Part shown: piece by piece, positions 6,429 through 14,899 of the stretch
Layout: every line of letters starts with the position of its first letter
How positions within the stretch are numbered: position 1 is the stretch's first letter
Origin: Prevotella sp.
GTDB lineage: Bacteria > Bacteroidota > Bacteroidia > Bacteroidales > Bacteroidaceae
Length of the DNA: 33,399 bases
Direction of reading: 5' to 3'
NCBI GenBank assembly: GCA_016290175.1
Contig: JAEETD010000026.1
Coordinates: 1-33,399 of the forward strand
Notes under the pieces: generated by a model
Seen by the model: only the letters and a program-made list of their open reading frames with translations
Database searches by the model: none
What the model was told of the DNA's origin: nothing
Translations under genes and position numbers: made by a program

Positions 6429-7372
6429 AGTTTGCCGTTTTCGAGGGGGAAGGCGGCGAGGGCCTGACGGATGCGGTCACGTTCGGGCGCATCGAACTTA
6501 TAGAACGGTGAGGCCACGAAGTCATCGTTGATGATGCCTAAGAGAGAGAGGGCACACTTCAGCCCCTTGAGATAGCTGGAACCATGTTTACCGACGGTAT
6601 AGATGGAGGTAGAGATCTGCATGATATACTGCTGGAGCTGGCGGACACGGGTGAGGTCACCCCCACGGGCAGCATCGTACATGGCCACATAGAGCTCAGG
6701 GAACATGTTGGCACCGCCGTTGATACCCCCATGAGCACCCATCAGCACACACTCGCCGGTGATCTCCTCAGGACCCACGAGCATCGCGAAGTCGCTACGC
6801 TCCTGCATCTTGTACATCACCGACTGGAAATAGACGGCGTTGGCCGAAGAGTCCTTAAAGCCGATGACCTGCGGATTCCGGGCTATACGGCGCACGGTGT
6901 CAGGCGCAAAACTCACCTTGACATGAGAGGGCATATTATAGAGGAACACCGGCAACGGCAACTGCGGCACCAGCTCCTCGTAGAACTGTGCCAGTTCAGG
7001 CTGTCCTGTGGCGAAATAATAAGGCGGGGCACTCACTACACCGTCGGCACCACAGTCGGCAGCCACCTTTGCCAGGCGGATGCTCTCCACGATGCTGGTG
7101 TCGGTGATGCAGGCCAGCAGCGGCAGGCGACCGTGATTGATGCGGCACGACTCGCGGATCATCTGTTTGCGGACATCGTAACTCAGGCTCTGTTCCTCGC
7201 CGGTAGTGCCGAGGATGAACAGACCATGAACGCCTCCTGCTATCAGGTGTTCTATCAAACGTTCGAGACTCTCGATGTCGAGTGTCTCATTATCTTTCAA
7301 GGGGGTTACAAGTGGCGGGATGATGCCACAAAGGGGATTACTATAATTCATAATTAATAATTCATAATGCAT
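6416..7372 (-). CDS. DHDPS/N-acetylneuraminate lyase family protein
   Basis: This 318-residue TIM-barrel protein belongs to the class I pyruvate-dependent aldolase/dehydratase family. Family motifs are LGTTGEEQSLS (residues 54-64), YNMP with the catalytic Tyr145, and GFKDSS with the Schiff-base Lys173. The family includes dihydrodipicolinate synthase, sialic acid lyase and 2-keto-3-deoxy sugar-acid aldolases or dehydratases. The neighbouring symporter favours a catabolic role, but the substrate is not determined. The first 11 residues (MHYELLIMNYS) are encoded by a dispersed AT-rich repeat. A second ATG at residue 8 is an alternative start, and the conserved domain starts near NPLCGIIPPLVTP. 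No convincing promoter was found upstream. Confidence 0.88.
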   Translation of the reverse strand: MHYELLIMNYSNPLCGIIPPLVTPLKDNETLDIESLERLIEHLIAGGVHGLFILGTTGEEQSLSYDVRKQMIRESCRINHGRLPLLACITDTSIVESIRLAKVAADCGADGVVSAPPYYFATGQPELAQFYEELVPQLPLPVFLYNMPSHVKVSFAPDTVRRIARNPQVIGFKDSSANAVYFQSVMYKMQERSDFAMLVGPEEITGECVLMGAHGGINGGANMFPELYVAMYDAARGGDLTRVRQLQQYIMQISTSIYTVGKHGSSYLKGLKCALSLLGIINDDFVASPFYKFDAPERDRIRQALAAFPLENGKLCIQ

Positions 7373-7379
7373 AATAATG
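7343..7379. repeat. AT-rich dispersed repeat at N-terminus of DHDPS-family gene
   Basis: The segment is built from ATTCATAATT / CATAATGCATAAT-type units. It overlaps the first codons of the minus-strand gene and shares the core ATTATGCATTATG with the repeat at 10372-10405. Confidence 0.65.
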
Positions 7380-7463
7380 ACGCCAAAGGGGGCGTTTTGT
7401 AACGTTCTGAGGGGTACAAAACAGGGACTTTGGAGTCTTTATAATAAATAAATCAACTTTCGC

Positions 7464-10343
7464 ATGATAATAAACGACCGCAGATTTCATAGATATCACA
7501 GATTGAAGTGGCTAAAGCCACGATTATTTTGGATTTCTCAGATACTAGCCTTGTGTAGTGTCTGTGCATGGAGCCAGGATTATGAGACCCACCGCCAGTA
7601 TCTGAGCGGTCACGGCTGTGACGATATGGTGCAATGGGATTTCCAATGCTCCGACGGGCGTAACAGCGGGAAATGGACGAAGATCGGTGTGCCTTCGTGC
7701 TGGGAACTGCAGGGTTTCGGCACCTATCAGTATGGTATGCGATTCTATGGGAAAGCCACCCCGGAGGGTATTGCCGACGAGAAAGGACTGTACAAGACAA
7801 CGTTTACACTGCCCAAGGCATGGGAAGGCTGGCAGATACAACTGGTGTTTGAGGCCGTCTTCACCGATGCCAATGTGACCATCAACGGCCGGAAGGCCGG
7901 CAACGGGCTCTATCAAGGAGGCTTCACCCGTCACACCATCGATGTGTCGGACCGTGTCTTCTTCGGCAGCAAGAAGAACCGTCTGGAAGTAGAGGTGTCG
8001 AAAGAGAGTGCCAACCCTCAGGTGAATCTGGCTGAGCGCAGGGCCGACTACTGGAACTTCGGTGGCATCTGGCGTCCAGTCTTTATCATCGCCAAGCCAG
8101 CCCGGAATATTCAAAGAGTGGCCATCAATGCCAAGGCCGACGGCTGGTTTACGGCCGATGTGTTCCTGAATCAGGCCATGCCGGGTTATAGTGTAGAGTG
8201 TAGAGTGGAAAGTGGAGAGTGTAGAGATTGCTACCGCTCCAACCCTTTCCCCGTAATGAGCGACAATGCGCAGATAAAGTTCATCGCCAACAATCCCAAG
8301 CTGTGGAATGCAGAGCAGCCAAACCTCTATACTGCCGTTTTCACGCTGAAGGATCAGGAGGGCAAGACCGTCCATGTGGAGCGTCAGAAGTTCGGTTTCC
8401 GCACGATAGAATACCGCCACTCGTATGCCGGAGACGATGGGGATGGTGTATATATCAACGGGCAGAAGGTGATTATGAAGGGTGTGAACCGTCACTCGTT
8501 CCATCCTGAGAGTGGCCGCACACTGTCGAAAGTGAAGAACATCGAGGACGTGAAGCTCATCAAGTCGATGAACATGAATGCCGTGCGACTCTCCCACTAC
8601 CCTGCCGATCCGGAGTTCCTGGATGCCTGCGACTCGCTGGGACTCTACGTGGAGTGCGAGCAACCTGGCTGGCATCAGGCTCACGAGACAGTGGTGGGTT
8701 CGCAGATAGTGGAAGAGATGGTGACACGCGACGTGAACCATCCCTCGATCATCTTCTGGAGCAACGGCAATGAGGGAGGCTTCAACTATGAGCTGGAGTT
8801 GGTCTTCAAGAAGCTCGATCCCCAGCAGCGCGTGGTGCTCTATCCCTGGGCCAATCGCAACGGTTTTGAGACCAAGCACTATCGTTCATGGGGCGAGACC
8901 GCCGACTATATGCGCCAGAAGGAGATCTTCATGCCGACGGAGTTCCTGCACGGTCTCTATGATGGTGGACATGGCGCAGGACTGAAAGACTACTGGCGAC
9001 TGATGATGTCGAATCCCCGTTGTGCCGGCGGATTCCTCTGGGACCTGATGGACCAAGCCGTTGTCCGTACAGACAAGAACGGCATACTCGATCCTGTGGG
9101 CAACTTCGGCAGCGATGGTATTGTAGGCCCTCACATGGAGAAGGAGGGCTCGTTCTATACAATCAAGGAGGTATGGAGTCCTGTGCGAGTGATGTATTAT
9201 GACAGCAACCACTTCAATATAGAGAACTGCTACAGTTTCACCAATCTGAAAGACTGCCAGTTCAGCTACAGGCTGCTGAAGATGCCTGCATACGGAGAGA
9301 AAGATGTGAAGGTGATCAAGACCGTAAAGCTCACATCACCAGATGTTGCACCAGGAGAGAGAGGTAAGCTGAAGATCGAACGGACCGATGCCGATGTGAT
9401 AGAGTTGACAGCCACAGACCCTCATGGTCAAGAGATATTCACATGGACCCACAGGAATCTGATAAAGGCAGGCAATTTTAACAAGAACCAGCTTCGCAAC
9501 AACACGCAGCCATTCTCATATACAGAGAATACCGACCAATTGCAGATTCAGCAGGCCAACCGGCAATATACATTCAGCAAAAAGACCGGTATGCTGATGG
9601 GAGTGCGTGTAAGCGACAGACAGCTGTCGTTCGGCAATGGTCCCCGTTTTGTGGCTGCCAAACGTGCTGACCGTTCGCAGGATGGTTTCTATAACCACGA
9701 TGACAAGCAGGCATTCCAGAAAAAGACCGAGTATTCAGAGTATGCCGATCAAGGTGCTTTCAACGGCTTCGCCATCGACGACAGCACGCTTGTTGTCAAC
9801 TATCTGCATGGTACCATCCACAAGGTCACCTGGCGGTTCCTGGCCGATGGCGGTGTGTATATGAACGTAGACTACGACTTCAATGGTGTCGTCGACCTGA
9901 TGGGTATCTGCTTCGATTATCCTGAGTCGATGGTGAAGAGCAAGCAATGGGTGGGCAAAGGTCCCTATCGCGTCTGGCAGAACCGTCAGGAAGGCCCGCA
10001 GTATGGTTATTGGCAGAATGACTACAACGACCCCATTCCCGGTGAGTCGTGGGAGTATCCTGAGTTTAAGGGCTATTTCTCGAACGTAGCCTGGATGAAA
10101 CTGAATACGACCGAAGGGCAGTTTGGTCTGGAAGTCCTGAACGGAAAGATAGGTGTCTATACGCCTCGTGACGGCCGCGACCATATCCTCTACAACCTGC
10201 CTGAGACGGGCATCTCTATTCTGAGGGCCATCCCTGCCGTCCGCAACAAAGTGAACACGACAGACCTCAACGGTCCTTCCGCCCAACCCTACTGGAGCAA
10301 AGGAAAAGGAAGCATCAGTGCCATCATACATTTTGACTCATGA
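7464..10343 (+). CDS. GH2 beta-galactosidase-like glycosidase
   Basis: This 959-residue glycoside hydrolase family 2 protein is built as an N-terminal sugar-binding sandwich (about 45-215), an Ig-like domain (about 215-325), a TIM barrel (about 330-580) and a C-terminal region. Conserved signs are VNRHSFHPESGRTLS, the acid/base Glu437 in FWSNGNEGG, the nucleophile Glu493 in MPTEFLHG, and FLWDLMDQ. LacZ-like beta-galactosidase is the nearest guess; other GH2 activities remain possible. A hydrophobic stretch ILALCSVCAWS at 27-37 suggests export, preceded by an unusually long basic n-region encoded by repeat DNA (7477-7521). Residues about 241-257 are encoded by a heptamer-repeat insertion. It is the first gene of the plus-strand cluster and shares an ATGA overlap with the next gene. 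I found no standard promoter in the 91-bp divergent gap. Confidence 0.9.
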   Translation: MIINDRRFHRYHRLKWLKPRLFWISQILALCSVCAWSQDYETHRQYLSGHGCDDMVQWDFQCSDGRNSGKWTKIGVPSCWELQGFGTYQYGMRFYGKATPEGIADEKGLYKTTFTLPKAWEGWQIQLVFEAVFTDANVTINGRKAGNGLYQGGFTRHTIDVSDRVFFGSKKNRLEVEVSKESANPQVNLAERRADYWNFGGIWRPVFIIAKPARNIQRVAINAKADGWFTADVFLNQAMPGYSVECRVESGECRDCYRSNPFPVMSDNAQIKFIANNPKLWNAEQPNLYTAVFTLKDQEGKTVHVERQKFGFRTIEYRHSYAGDDGDGVYINGQKVIMKGVNRHSFHPESGRTLSKVKNIEDVKLIKSMNMNAVRLSHYPADPEFLDACDSLGLYVECEQPGWHQAHETVVGSQIVEEMVTRDVNHPSIIFWSNGNEGGFNYELELVFKKLDPQQRVVLYPWANRNGFETKHYRSWGETADYMRQKEIFMPTEFLHGLYDGGHGAGLKDYWRLMMSNPRCAGGFLWDLMDQAVVRTDKNGILDPVGNFGSDGIVGPHMEKEGSFYTIKEVWSPVRVMYYDSNHFNIENCYSFTNLKDCQFSYRLLKMPAYGEKDVKVIKTVKLTSPDVAPGERGKLKIERTDADVIELTATDPHGQEIFTWTHRNLIKAGNFNKNQLRNNTQPFSYTENTDQLQIQQANRQYTFSKKTGMLMGVRVSDRQLSFGNGPRFVAAKRADRSQDGFYNHDDKQAFQKKTEYSEYADQGAFNGFAIDDSTLVVNYLHGTIHKVTWRFLADGGVYMNVDYDFNGVVDLMGICFDYPESMVKSKQWVGKGPYRVWQNRQEGPQYGYWQNDYNDPIPGESWEYPEFKGYFSNVAWMKLNTTEGQFGLEVLNGKIGVYTPRDGRDHILYNLPETGISILRAIPAVRNKVNTTDLNGPSAQPYWSKGKGSISAIIHFDS
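7477..7521 (+). repeat. repeat-like DNA forming the GH2 N-terminus
   Basis: Degenerate units around CAGATTTC / CACAGATT are followed by the 14-bp palindrome GTGGCTAAAGCCAC (7508-7521). The encoded residues (RRFHRYHRLKWLKP) are atypical for a signal-peptide n-region. This resembles intergenic repeats recalled from other Bacteroidales; a database search would be needed to confirm that. Confidence 0.45.
8191..8237 (+). repeat. in-frame heptamer repeat, copy D, in GH2
   Basis: Heptamers of GTGTAGA / GTGGAAA / GTGGAGA type end in ATTGCTACCGC (8227-8237), the same tail as copies A and B in the GH3 gene. It encodes SVECRVESGECRDCYR, a cysteine-rich stretch in the Ig-like domain that is out of character with its surroundings. 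Confidence 0.75.
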
Positions 10344-13300
10344 AAAGATTCGTCACTACGCTTGTGCTTTTATTTTGCATTTTGCATTATGCATTATGCA
10401 TTAACAAGCCCTGGACATTCTGGTACTGGATGTATGGAGCTGTCAGCGAACAGGGCATCAAGGCCGACCTGCAGGCAATGAAGGATGTAGGCCTGGGCGG
10501 GTGTTATCTGATGCCGATCCGTGGGGCTGCAGAACATCCTGAGTACGAAGGGAAAGCTGATGCCTTGAGTGAGAACTTCTGGAAATTGGTGGATTGTGCT
10601 TTAGGGCAAGCCGATTCCTTAGGTTTAGGAATGGGCATCCACATTTGTGACGGCTTTGCCTTAGCAGGCGGTCCTTGGATATCGCCAGAAGAATCAATGC
10701 AGAAAATAGTCTTCTGCGATACCGTTGTCAGTGGAGGAAAGCACCATTTCTCAATGTCCAAGCCTCAGCACTATGAAAACTACTACGAGGATATCGCGGC
10801 ATACGCCATACCTGTCGACCAACAGATGCCTGGTGGCCATCACCTCAGCTATTCAACTCAAGTGACGATCAATGCGAAGGGAGTGATCTGTGCTGATGAA
10901 CCTTGCTGGATTCAGTATGAGTTTGACGAGCCAACTTTGGTCCGCAATATCGAGATAGAGCCGTCTGGCACAAATATCCAGTGCCAGAGACTGAAGGTAA
11001 CAGTCTCTGACGATGGTGTGTTCTTTCATCCTGTCAAGCAGTTCACACCACCTCGTCAAGGTTGGCAGAACACGGGCTATAACACCACGTTCTCCATTCC
11101 TCCGACTACAGCTAAGTATTTCCGTTTCGAATGGACACCAGAAGGTTCAGAGCCTGGTGCAGAGGATTTGGATGCCGCCAAGTGGAAGCCAGTCCTGCGA
11201 TTGAAGGGCATCAAGTTCTATAGTTGGGCGCTTATCGACAACTGGGAAGGAAAGGCAGGCTATGTATGGCGTATCGCTCCCGAAGCCACTGAGGACGATT
11301 TGCCCTTTACCGATTTCCTGCGCCCCACAGACGTTATCCCTTTCCTGATGAAAGGCGACATCGCGGACATCGACCTGCCAGAGGGTACTTGGCGCATTCT
11401 CCGCATGGGACACACAAGTACAGGACATACCAATGCGACTGCAGGTGGGGCAAAAGGATTGGAGTGCGACAAGTTCTCGAAGAAAGCAGTAGAGAAGCAG
11501 ATTGACAACTGGTTCGGACTGTTTATGAAACGCCCTAACCACAAAACCATCCAATACCTGCATGTGGACTCCTGGGAATGTGGCTCGCAGAACTGGAGCC
11601 AGAACTTTGCCCAGGAGTTTGAGCGGCGCAGAGGCTATGACATTCTGCCTTTGTTGCCCATCTATGCAGGTGTGCCCATGAGAGGTGGCGAAGAGACATT
11701 GCGGGATATCCGCAAGACCATCAATGAACTCATCAACGAAGTGTTCTTCGCTACGGTTGCTCAGAAGGCTCGTGAATATGGTGTGCAGCTCTCCGCTGAG
11801 AGTGTCGCACCCACGATGGTCAGCGACGGTATGGAGCATTACAGATATGTGGATATGCCGATGGGCGAATACTGGTTGAATTCCCCCACCCACGACAAGC
11901 CCAACGATATGCTCGATGCCATCAGCGGGGCTCACGTCTATGGTAAGAATATCGTGCAGGCCGAGGGCTTTACAGAGGTGAGAGGTGTCTGGGATGAGAC
12001 CCCTGCGAGCATCAAGGCTCTTTTGGACAGGAACTTCGCCTTAGGCATGAACAGGCTCTTTTTCCACGTGAATACCCACAACCCTTGGCTCGACCGTAAA
12101 CCTGGTATGACCCTCGATGGAATAGGCCTTTTCTTCCAGCGCGACCAGACCTGGTACCCTGAGGCTAAGCCCTTCGTGGATTATATCACCCGCTGTCAAA
12201 CATGGCTACAGAAAGGGCGTCCCGTTGTTGACATTGCTGTCTATACAGGCGAGGAAATACCTAGTCGTGCCTTCACCCCAGACCGCCTTGTGACTATGTT
12301 GCCTGGTTTGTTTGGTGCGGAGCGTGTAGTTTCTGAAAACAAACGACTGGCCAATGTCGGCCAGCCCATGGAAGAATCACCCGTCGGCGTACGCCATTCC
12401 GCTGGAATCCTCGACTTGAAAGACTGGATTAATCCACTTCATGGCTATCAATACGACTCGATGAACAAAGATGCCCTAACTCGCTGGTTAGATGATATGG
12501 AAGACCCGAAAAACTATTATATCCCCCGATATCATGTCCTTGTCATTCCACAAGGAATACACATAAGCAAAGAAACGCAGCAGATGATAGAGAAACTAAG
12601 AGGCTATGGTATCACCATCATTGATAAGCCTTACAAGGAGAATACGCTACCCAATCTGCAGCCCGATGCTGTCCTGCCTGACGGCATCGCATTTACCCAC
12701 CGAAAGAATGGGTCATCCCACTACTATTTCCTGAGCAACCAAACCGACAGTGTACGAATATTCAGAGCCAAATTCCGAATAGGTCATAGAATAAGCACAA
12801 TAATTGACCCCGTGAGCGACAGACTGTTGTCGTTCCATCAGGAAAGAGAAGGCGATTACTGTTGCATCGACATCACACTTCCCAAATATGGGTCGCTCAT
12901 CGCCATGAGCGGAGTCTTGTTTACAGACACATGGACTTCGAGCCAACATTTCTCAGAATCGCGACCTATTGGTGACCATCTGACGTGGAATATTATTTTC
13001 CGCGAAAACGGGGAATACATGACAACAAATCGGCTTTTCGACTGGACCCAAAGCGATAATGACAGAATCAAGTATTTCAGCGGGCATGCTCGTTATAAGA
13101 CCACATTCCGCATGAAAAAACACGATTTGGAACATTGCACATGGTGGTTGCAGCTGCCAGATGTTAAGGATTTAGCTCACATTTGGCTCAATGGCAAGGA
13201 CATGGGTATTGTCTGGACTGATCCCTACATGGTAGAATTGGGGAAGCAACTTCGGTCTGGCAAGAACATATTGGAAATAGAAGTTGTGAACACTTGGCAC

Positions 13301-13465
13301 AATGCCTTACGCGGTATGGATGCCGGAAAGACTCCATACGAAGATATATGGACTAATGCAAAATATCGGTCCAAGGGTGATGAACTCCTACCGTCAGGAC
13401 TTCTGGAAACCCCTCTGCTGCTTAAAGAGGACTATCACCCGCTTAGGGCCATCTTTGAAAAGTAA
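10340..13465 (+). CDS. GH106-like alpha-L-rhamnosidase
   Basis: This 1041-residue secreted protein resembles glycoside hydrolase family 106. Family-like signs are the opening KPWTFWYWMYGAVSEQGIKADLQAMKDVGLGG, the LHVDSWECGSQNW block, QLSAESVAP with Glu487, MPMGEYW with Glu510 and VQAEGFTE with Glu542; some of these glutamates are probably catalytic. A C-terminal sandwich domain (LAHIWLNGKDMGIVW, VVNTWHNALRG) also fits. The enzyme would remove terminal alpha-L-rhamnose from pectic glycans. The signal peptide (residues 1 to about 20) includes FCILHYALC, which is encoded by repeat DNA. The start overlaps the GH2 stop as ATGA. The family call is from recalled motifs; the exact linkage cannot be told. 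Confidence 0.82.
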   Translation: MKRFVTTLVLLFCILHYALCINKPWTFWYWMYGAVSEQGIKADLQAMKDVGLGGCYLMPIRGAAEHPEYEGKADALSENFWKLVDCALGQADSLGLGMGIHICDGFALAGGPWISPEESMQKIVFCDTVVSGGKHHFSMSKPQHYENYYEDIAAYAIPVDQQMPGGHHLSYSTQVTINAKGVICADEPCWIQYEFDEPTLVRNIEIEPSGTNIQCQRLKVTVSDDGVFFHPVKQFTPPRQGWQNTGYNTTFSIPPTTAKYFRFEWTPEGSEPGAEDLDAAKWKPVLRLKGIKFYSWALIDNWEGKAGYVWRIAPEATEDDLPFTDFLRPTDVIPFLMKGDIADIDLPEGTWRILRMGHTSTGHTNATAGGAKGLECDKFSKKAVEKQIDNWFGLFMKRPNHKTIQYLHVDSWECGSQNWSQNFAQEFERRRGYDILPLLPIYAGVPMRGGEETLRDIRKTINELINEVFFATVAQKAREYGVQLSAESVAPTMVSDGMEHYRYVDMPMGEYWLNSPTHDKPNDMLDAISGAHVYGKNIVQAEGFTEVRGVWDETPASIKALLDRNFALGMNRLFFHVNTHNPWLDRKPGMTLDGIGLFFQRDQTWYPEAKPFVDYITRCQTWLQKGRPVVDIAVYTGEEIPSRAFTPDRLVTMLPGLFGAERVVSENKRLANVGQPMEESPVGVRHSAGILDLKDWINPLHGYQYDSMNKDALTRWLDDMEDPKNYYIPRYHVLVIPQGIHISKETQQMIEKLRGYGITIIDKPYKENTLPNLQPDAVLPDGIAFTHRKNGSSHYYFLSNQTDSVRIFRAKFRIGHRISTIIDPVSDRLLSFHQEREGDYCCIDITLPKYGSLIAMSGVLFTDTWTSSQHFSESRPIGDHLTWNIIFRENGEYMTTNRLFDWTQSDNDRIKYFSGHARYKTTFRMKKHDLEHCTWWLQLPDVKDLAHIWLNGKDMGIVWTDPYMVELGKQLRSGKNILEIEVVNTWHNALRGMDAGKTPYEDIWTNAKYRSKGDELLPSGLLETPLLLKEDYHPLRAIFEK
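10372..10405 (+). repeat. GCATTATGCATT repeat inside the GH106 signal peptide
   Basis: Tandem TTTTGCAT / TATGCAT units run through codons 12-22 and encode FCILHYALCIN, the hydrophobic end of the signal peptide. The core ATTATGCATTATG is shared with the repeat at 7343-7379. Confidence 0.65.
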
Positions 13466-13483
13466 AACAAATAAAATAGCTAT

Positions 13484-14893
13484 ATGAAAAGACTACAGAC
13501 AATGCTTCTTGTCATCTGTGTAACTATGTCAGCACTGGCAAAAGTCAGACTGCCTCAGTTCTTTAGCGACAATATGGTATTGCAACAACAGACAGACTGT
13601 AACATCTGGGGCTGGACAGAGGCTGGAAAAAAAGTTATTGTCCTGACCTCTTGGGATAAGAAATCGTATGCTACCACTGCCAACAAAGACGGTCGCTTTC
13701 AAGTCAAAGTCAAGACTCCAGAGGCTGGTGGGCCTTACGAAATCACCTTTAAAGATGGGGAAACGATATCGCTGAAAAACATTCTTATTGGAGAAGTATG
13801 GATTTGCTCGGGCCAGTCAAACATGGAGATGCAGATGAAGGGCTATAAGGCCCAGCCCGTAGAGGGTGCCACAGAAGAATTGCTCTCCTGCAATGACAAC
13901 GACCTGCGACTGTTCTATGGCAAACGATTAGCATCACTGGAGCCTCAGCAGGATCTCTCAGGTTCTTGGCTGCCTGCAAATGCAGCCAGTGTCCGTGAGT
14001 TCTCTGCGACGGCCTATTTCTTCGGCAAGGCACTAAGGAAGACCTTAGGCGTTCCTGTGGGATTGATATGTACGGCTTTCGGAGGTTCTGCCTGCGAGGC
14101 CTGGATGCAAGCAGATTGGTTGAAAGCATTCCCAAAGGTTCAGCAGACCATCACAGAGGAAGATGTGAAGAAATTGCAGCAGCGTTGTCCGACAGCGCTC
14201 TATAACGGGCAGTTGAAACCGCTTATCGGCTACGGCATCCGAGGAGCTATCTGGTATCAGGGTGAGGACAATGTGCCACGCTACGATTTCTATGCACCGT
14301 TGATGGCTCGCATGATCCAAGGATGGCGTTCAGAATGGAAACAGGGTGATTTTCCCTTCTACTATTGTCAGATTGCACCTTTCGATTATAGTGTCACAGA
14401 CTGGGCGCTTTACAATAGCGCTTTGCTTCGCGAACAGCAACAGAAGGTGGAAACAATGGTCGACAACTGTAGGATGGCTGTTCTGATGGATACAGGCATC
14501 AAGGATGTCATCCATCCTCGCAAGAAACGGTTGGCAGGAGAGCGGCTCGCCATCCTCGCCCTTAGCAATACCTACGACATAAAGGGTCTGCCCGACTTTG
14601 CCAAATACAAAGAAGTAGAGTTTAAGAACGATACAGCTGTGGTGGCTTTCGACCGTTCGAAAGAATGGGTCTATTTCGAAAACGGCTCAACGTCTGAGAA
14701 CTTCGAGGTAGCTAGCTCTGATAAGGTTTTCCATCCGGCTACGAAAGTCTGGGTCAACCGCAATCGCGTCTATGTGATCTGCAACGATGTGAAGAAGCCT
14801 GTAGCAGTACGTTATGCTTTCAAGGACTGGGTGGTGGGCGACCTCATGCACGATGGTCTGCCCGTATCTTCTTTCCGTTCAGACAATTGGTAA
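13484..14893 (+). CDS. SGNH-family (sialate O-acetylesterase-like) esterase
   Basis: This 469-residue secreted esterase has a signal peptide (MKRLQTMLLVICVTMSALA). The family opening LPQFFSDNMVLQQ is followed by an Ig-like insert. The nucleophile Ser112 lies in WICSGQSNMEM, an oxyanion/Asn-type block follows at GAIWYQGEDN, and Asp341/His344 in KDVIHPRKK complete the catalytic set. Annotated relatives are called sialate O-acetylesterase, but in glycosidase clusters like this they often deacetylate plant glycans; a rhamnogalacturonan or other pectic acetyl group would fit the neighbours. The length is close to the single-domain family norm. It lies 18 bp after the GH106 gene and 6 bp before the next gene. 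Confidence 0.88.
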   Translation: MKRLQTMLLVICVTMSALAKVRLPQFFSDNMVLQQQTDCNIWGWTEAGKKVIVLTSWDKKSYATTANKDGRFQVKVKTPEAGGPYEITFKDGETISLKNILIGEVWICSGQSNMEMQMKGYKAQPVEGATEELLSCNDNDLRLFYGKRLASLEPQQDLSGSWLPANAASVREFSATAYFFGKALRKTLGVPVGLICTAFGGSACEAWMQADWLKAFPKVQQTITEEDVKKLQQRCPTALYNGQLKPLIGYGIRGAIWYQGEDNVPRYDFYAPLMARMIQGWRSEWKQGDFPFYYCQIAPFDYSVTDWALYNSALLREQQQKVETMVDNCRMAVLMDTGIKDVIHPRKKRLAGERLAILALSNTYDIKGLPDFAKYKEVEFKNDTAVVAFDRSKEWVYFENGSTSENFEVASSDKVFHPATKVWVNRNRVYVICNDVKKPVAVRYAFKDWVVGDLMHDGLPVSSFRSDNW

Positions 14894-14899
14894 ACAATA

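Noticed and set aside
5478..6467. 329-codon plus-strand ORF over the first SSS symporter
   Set aside because: The minus frame has clear SSS membrane helices and motifs; the plus frame is a charged mirror sequence.
4968..7372. Sialic acid utilisation operon
   Set aside because: Only a lyase-family protein and a generic SSS carrier are present. The SGNH protein called sialate O-acetylesterase lies in a rhamnose-type cluster, so the name is not evidence.
7380..7400. Small hairpin ACGCC/GGCGT followed by TTTT as a terminator
   Set aside because: It faces plus-strand transcription but no plus-strand gene ends upstream; the stem is only 5 bp.
7545..8879. 444-codon minus-strand ORF over the GH2 gene
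   Set aside because: It is fully antisense to a conserved enzyme, has no promoter and no recognisable domain.
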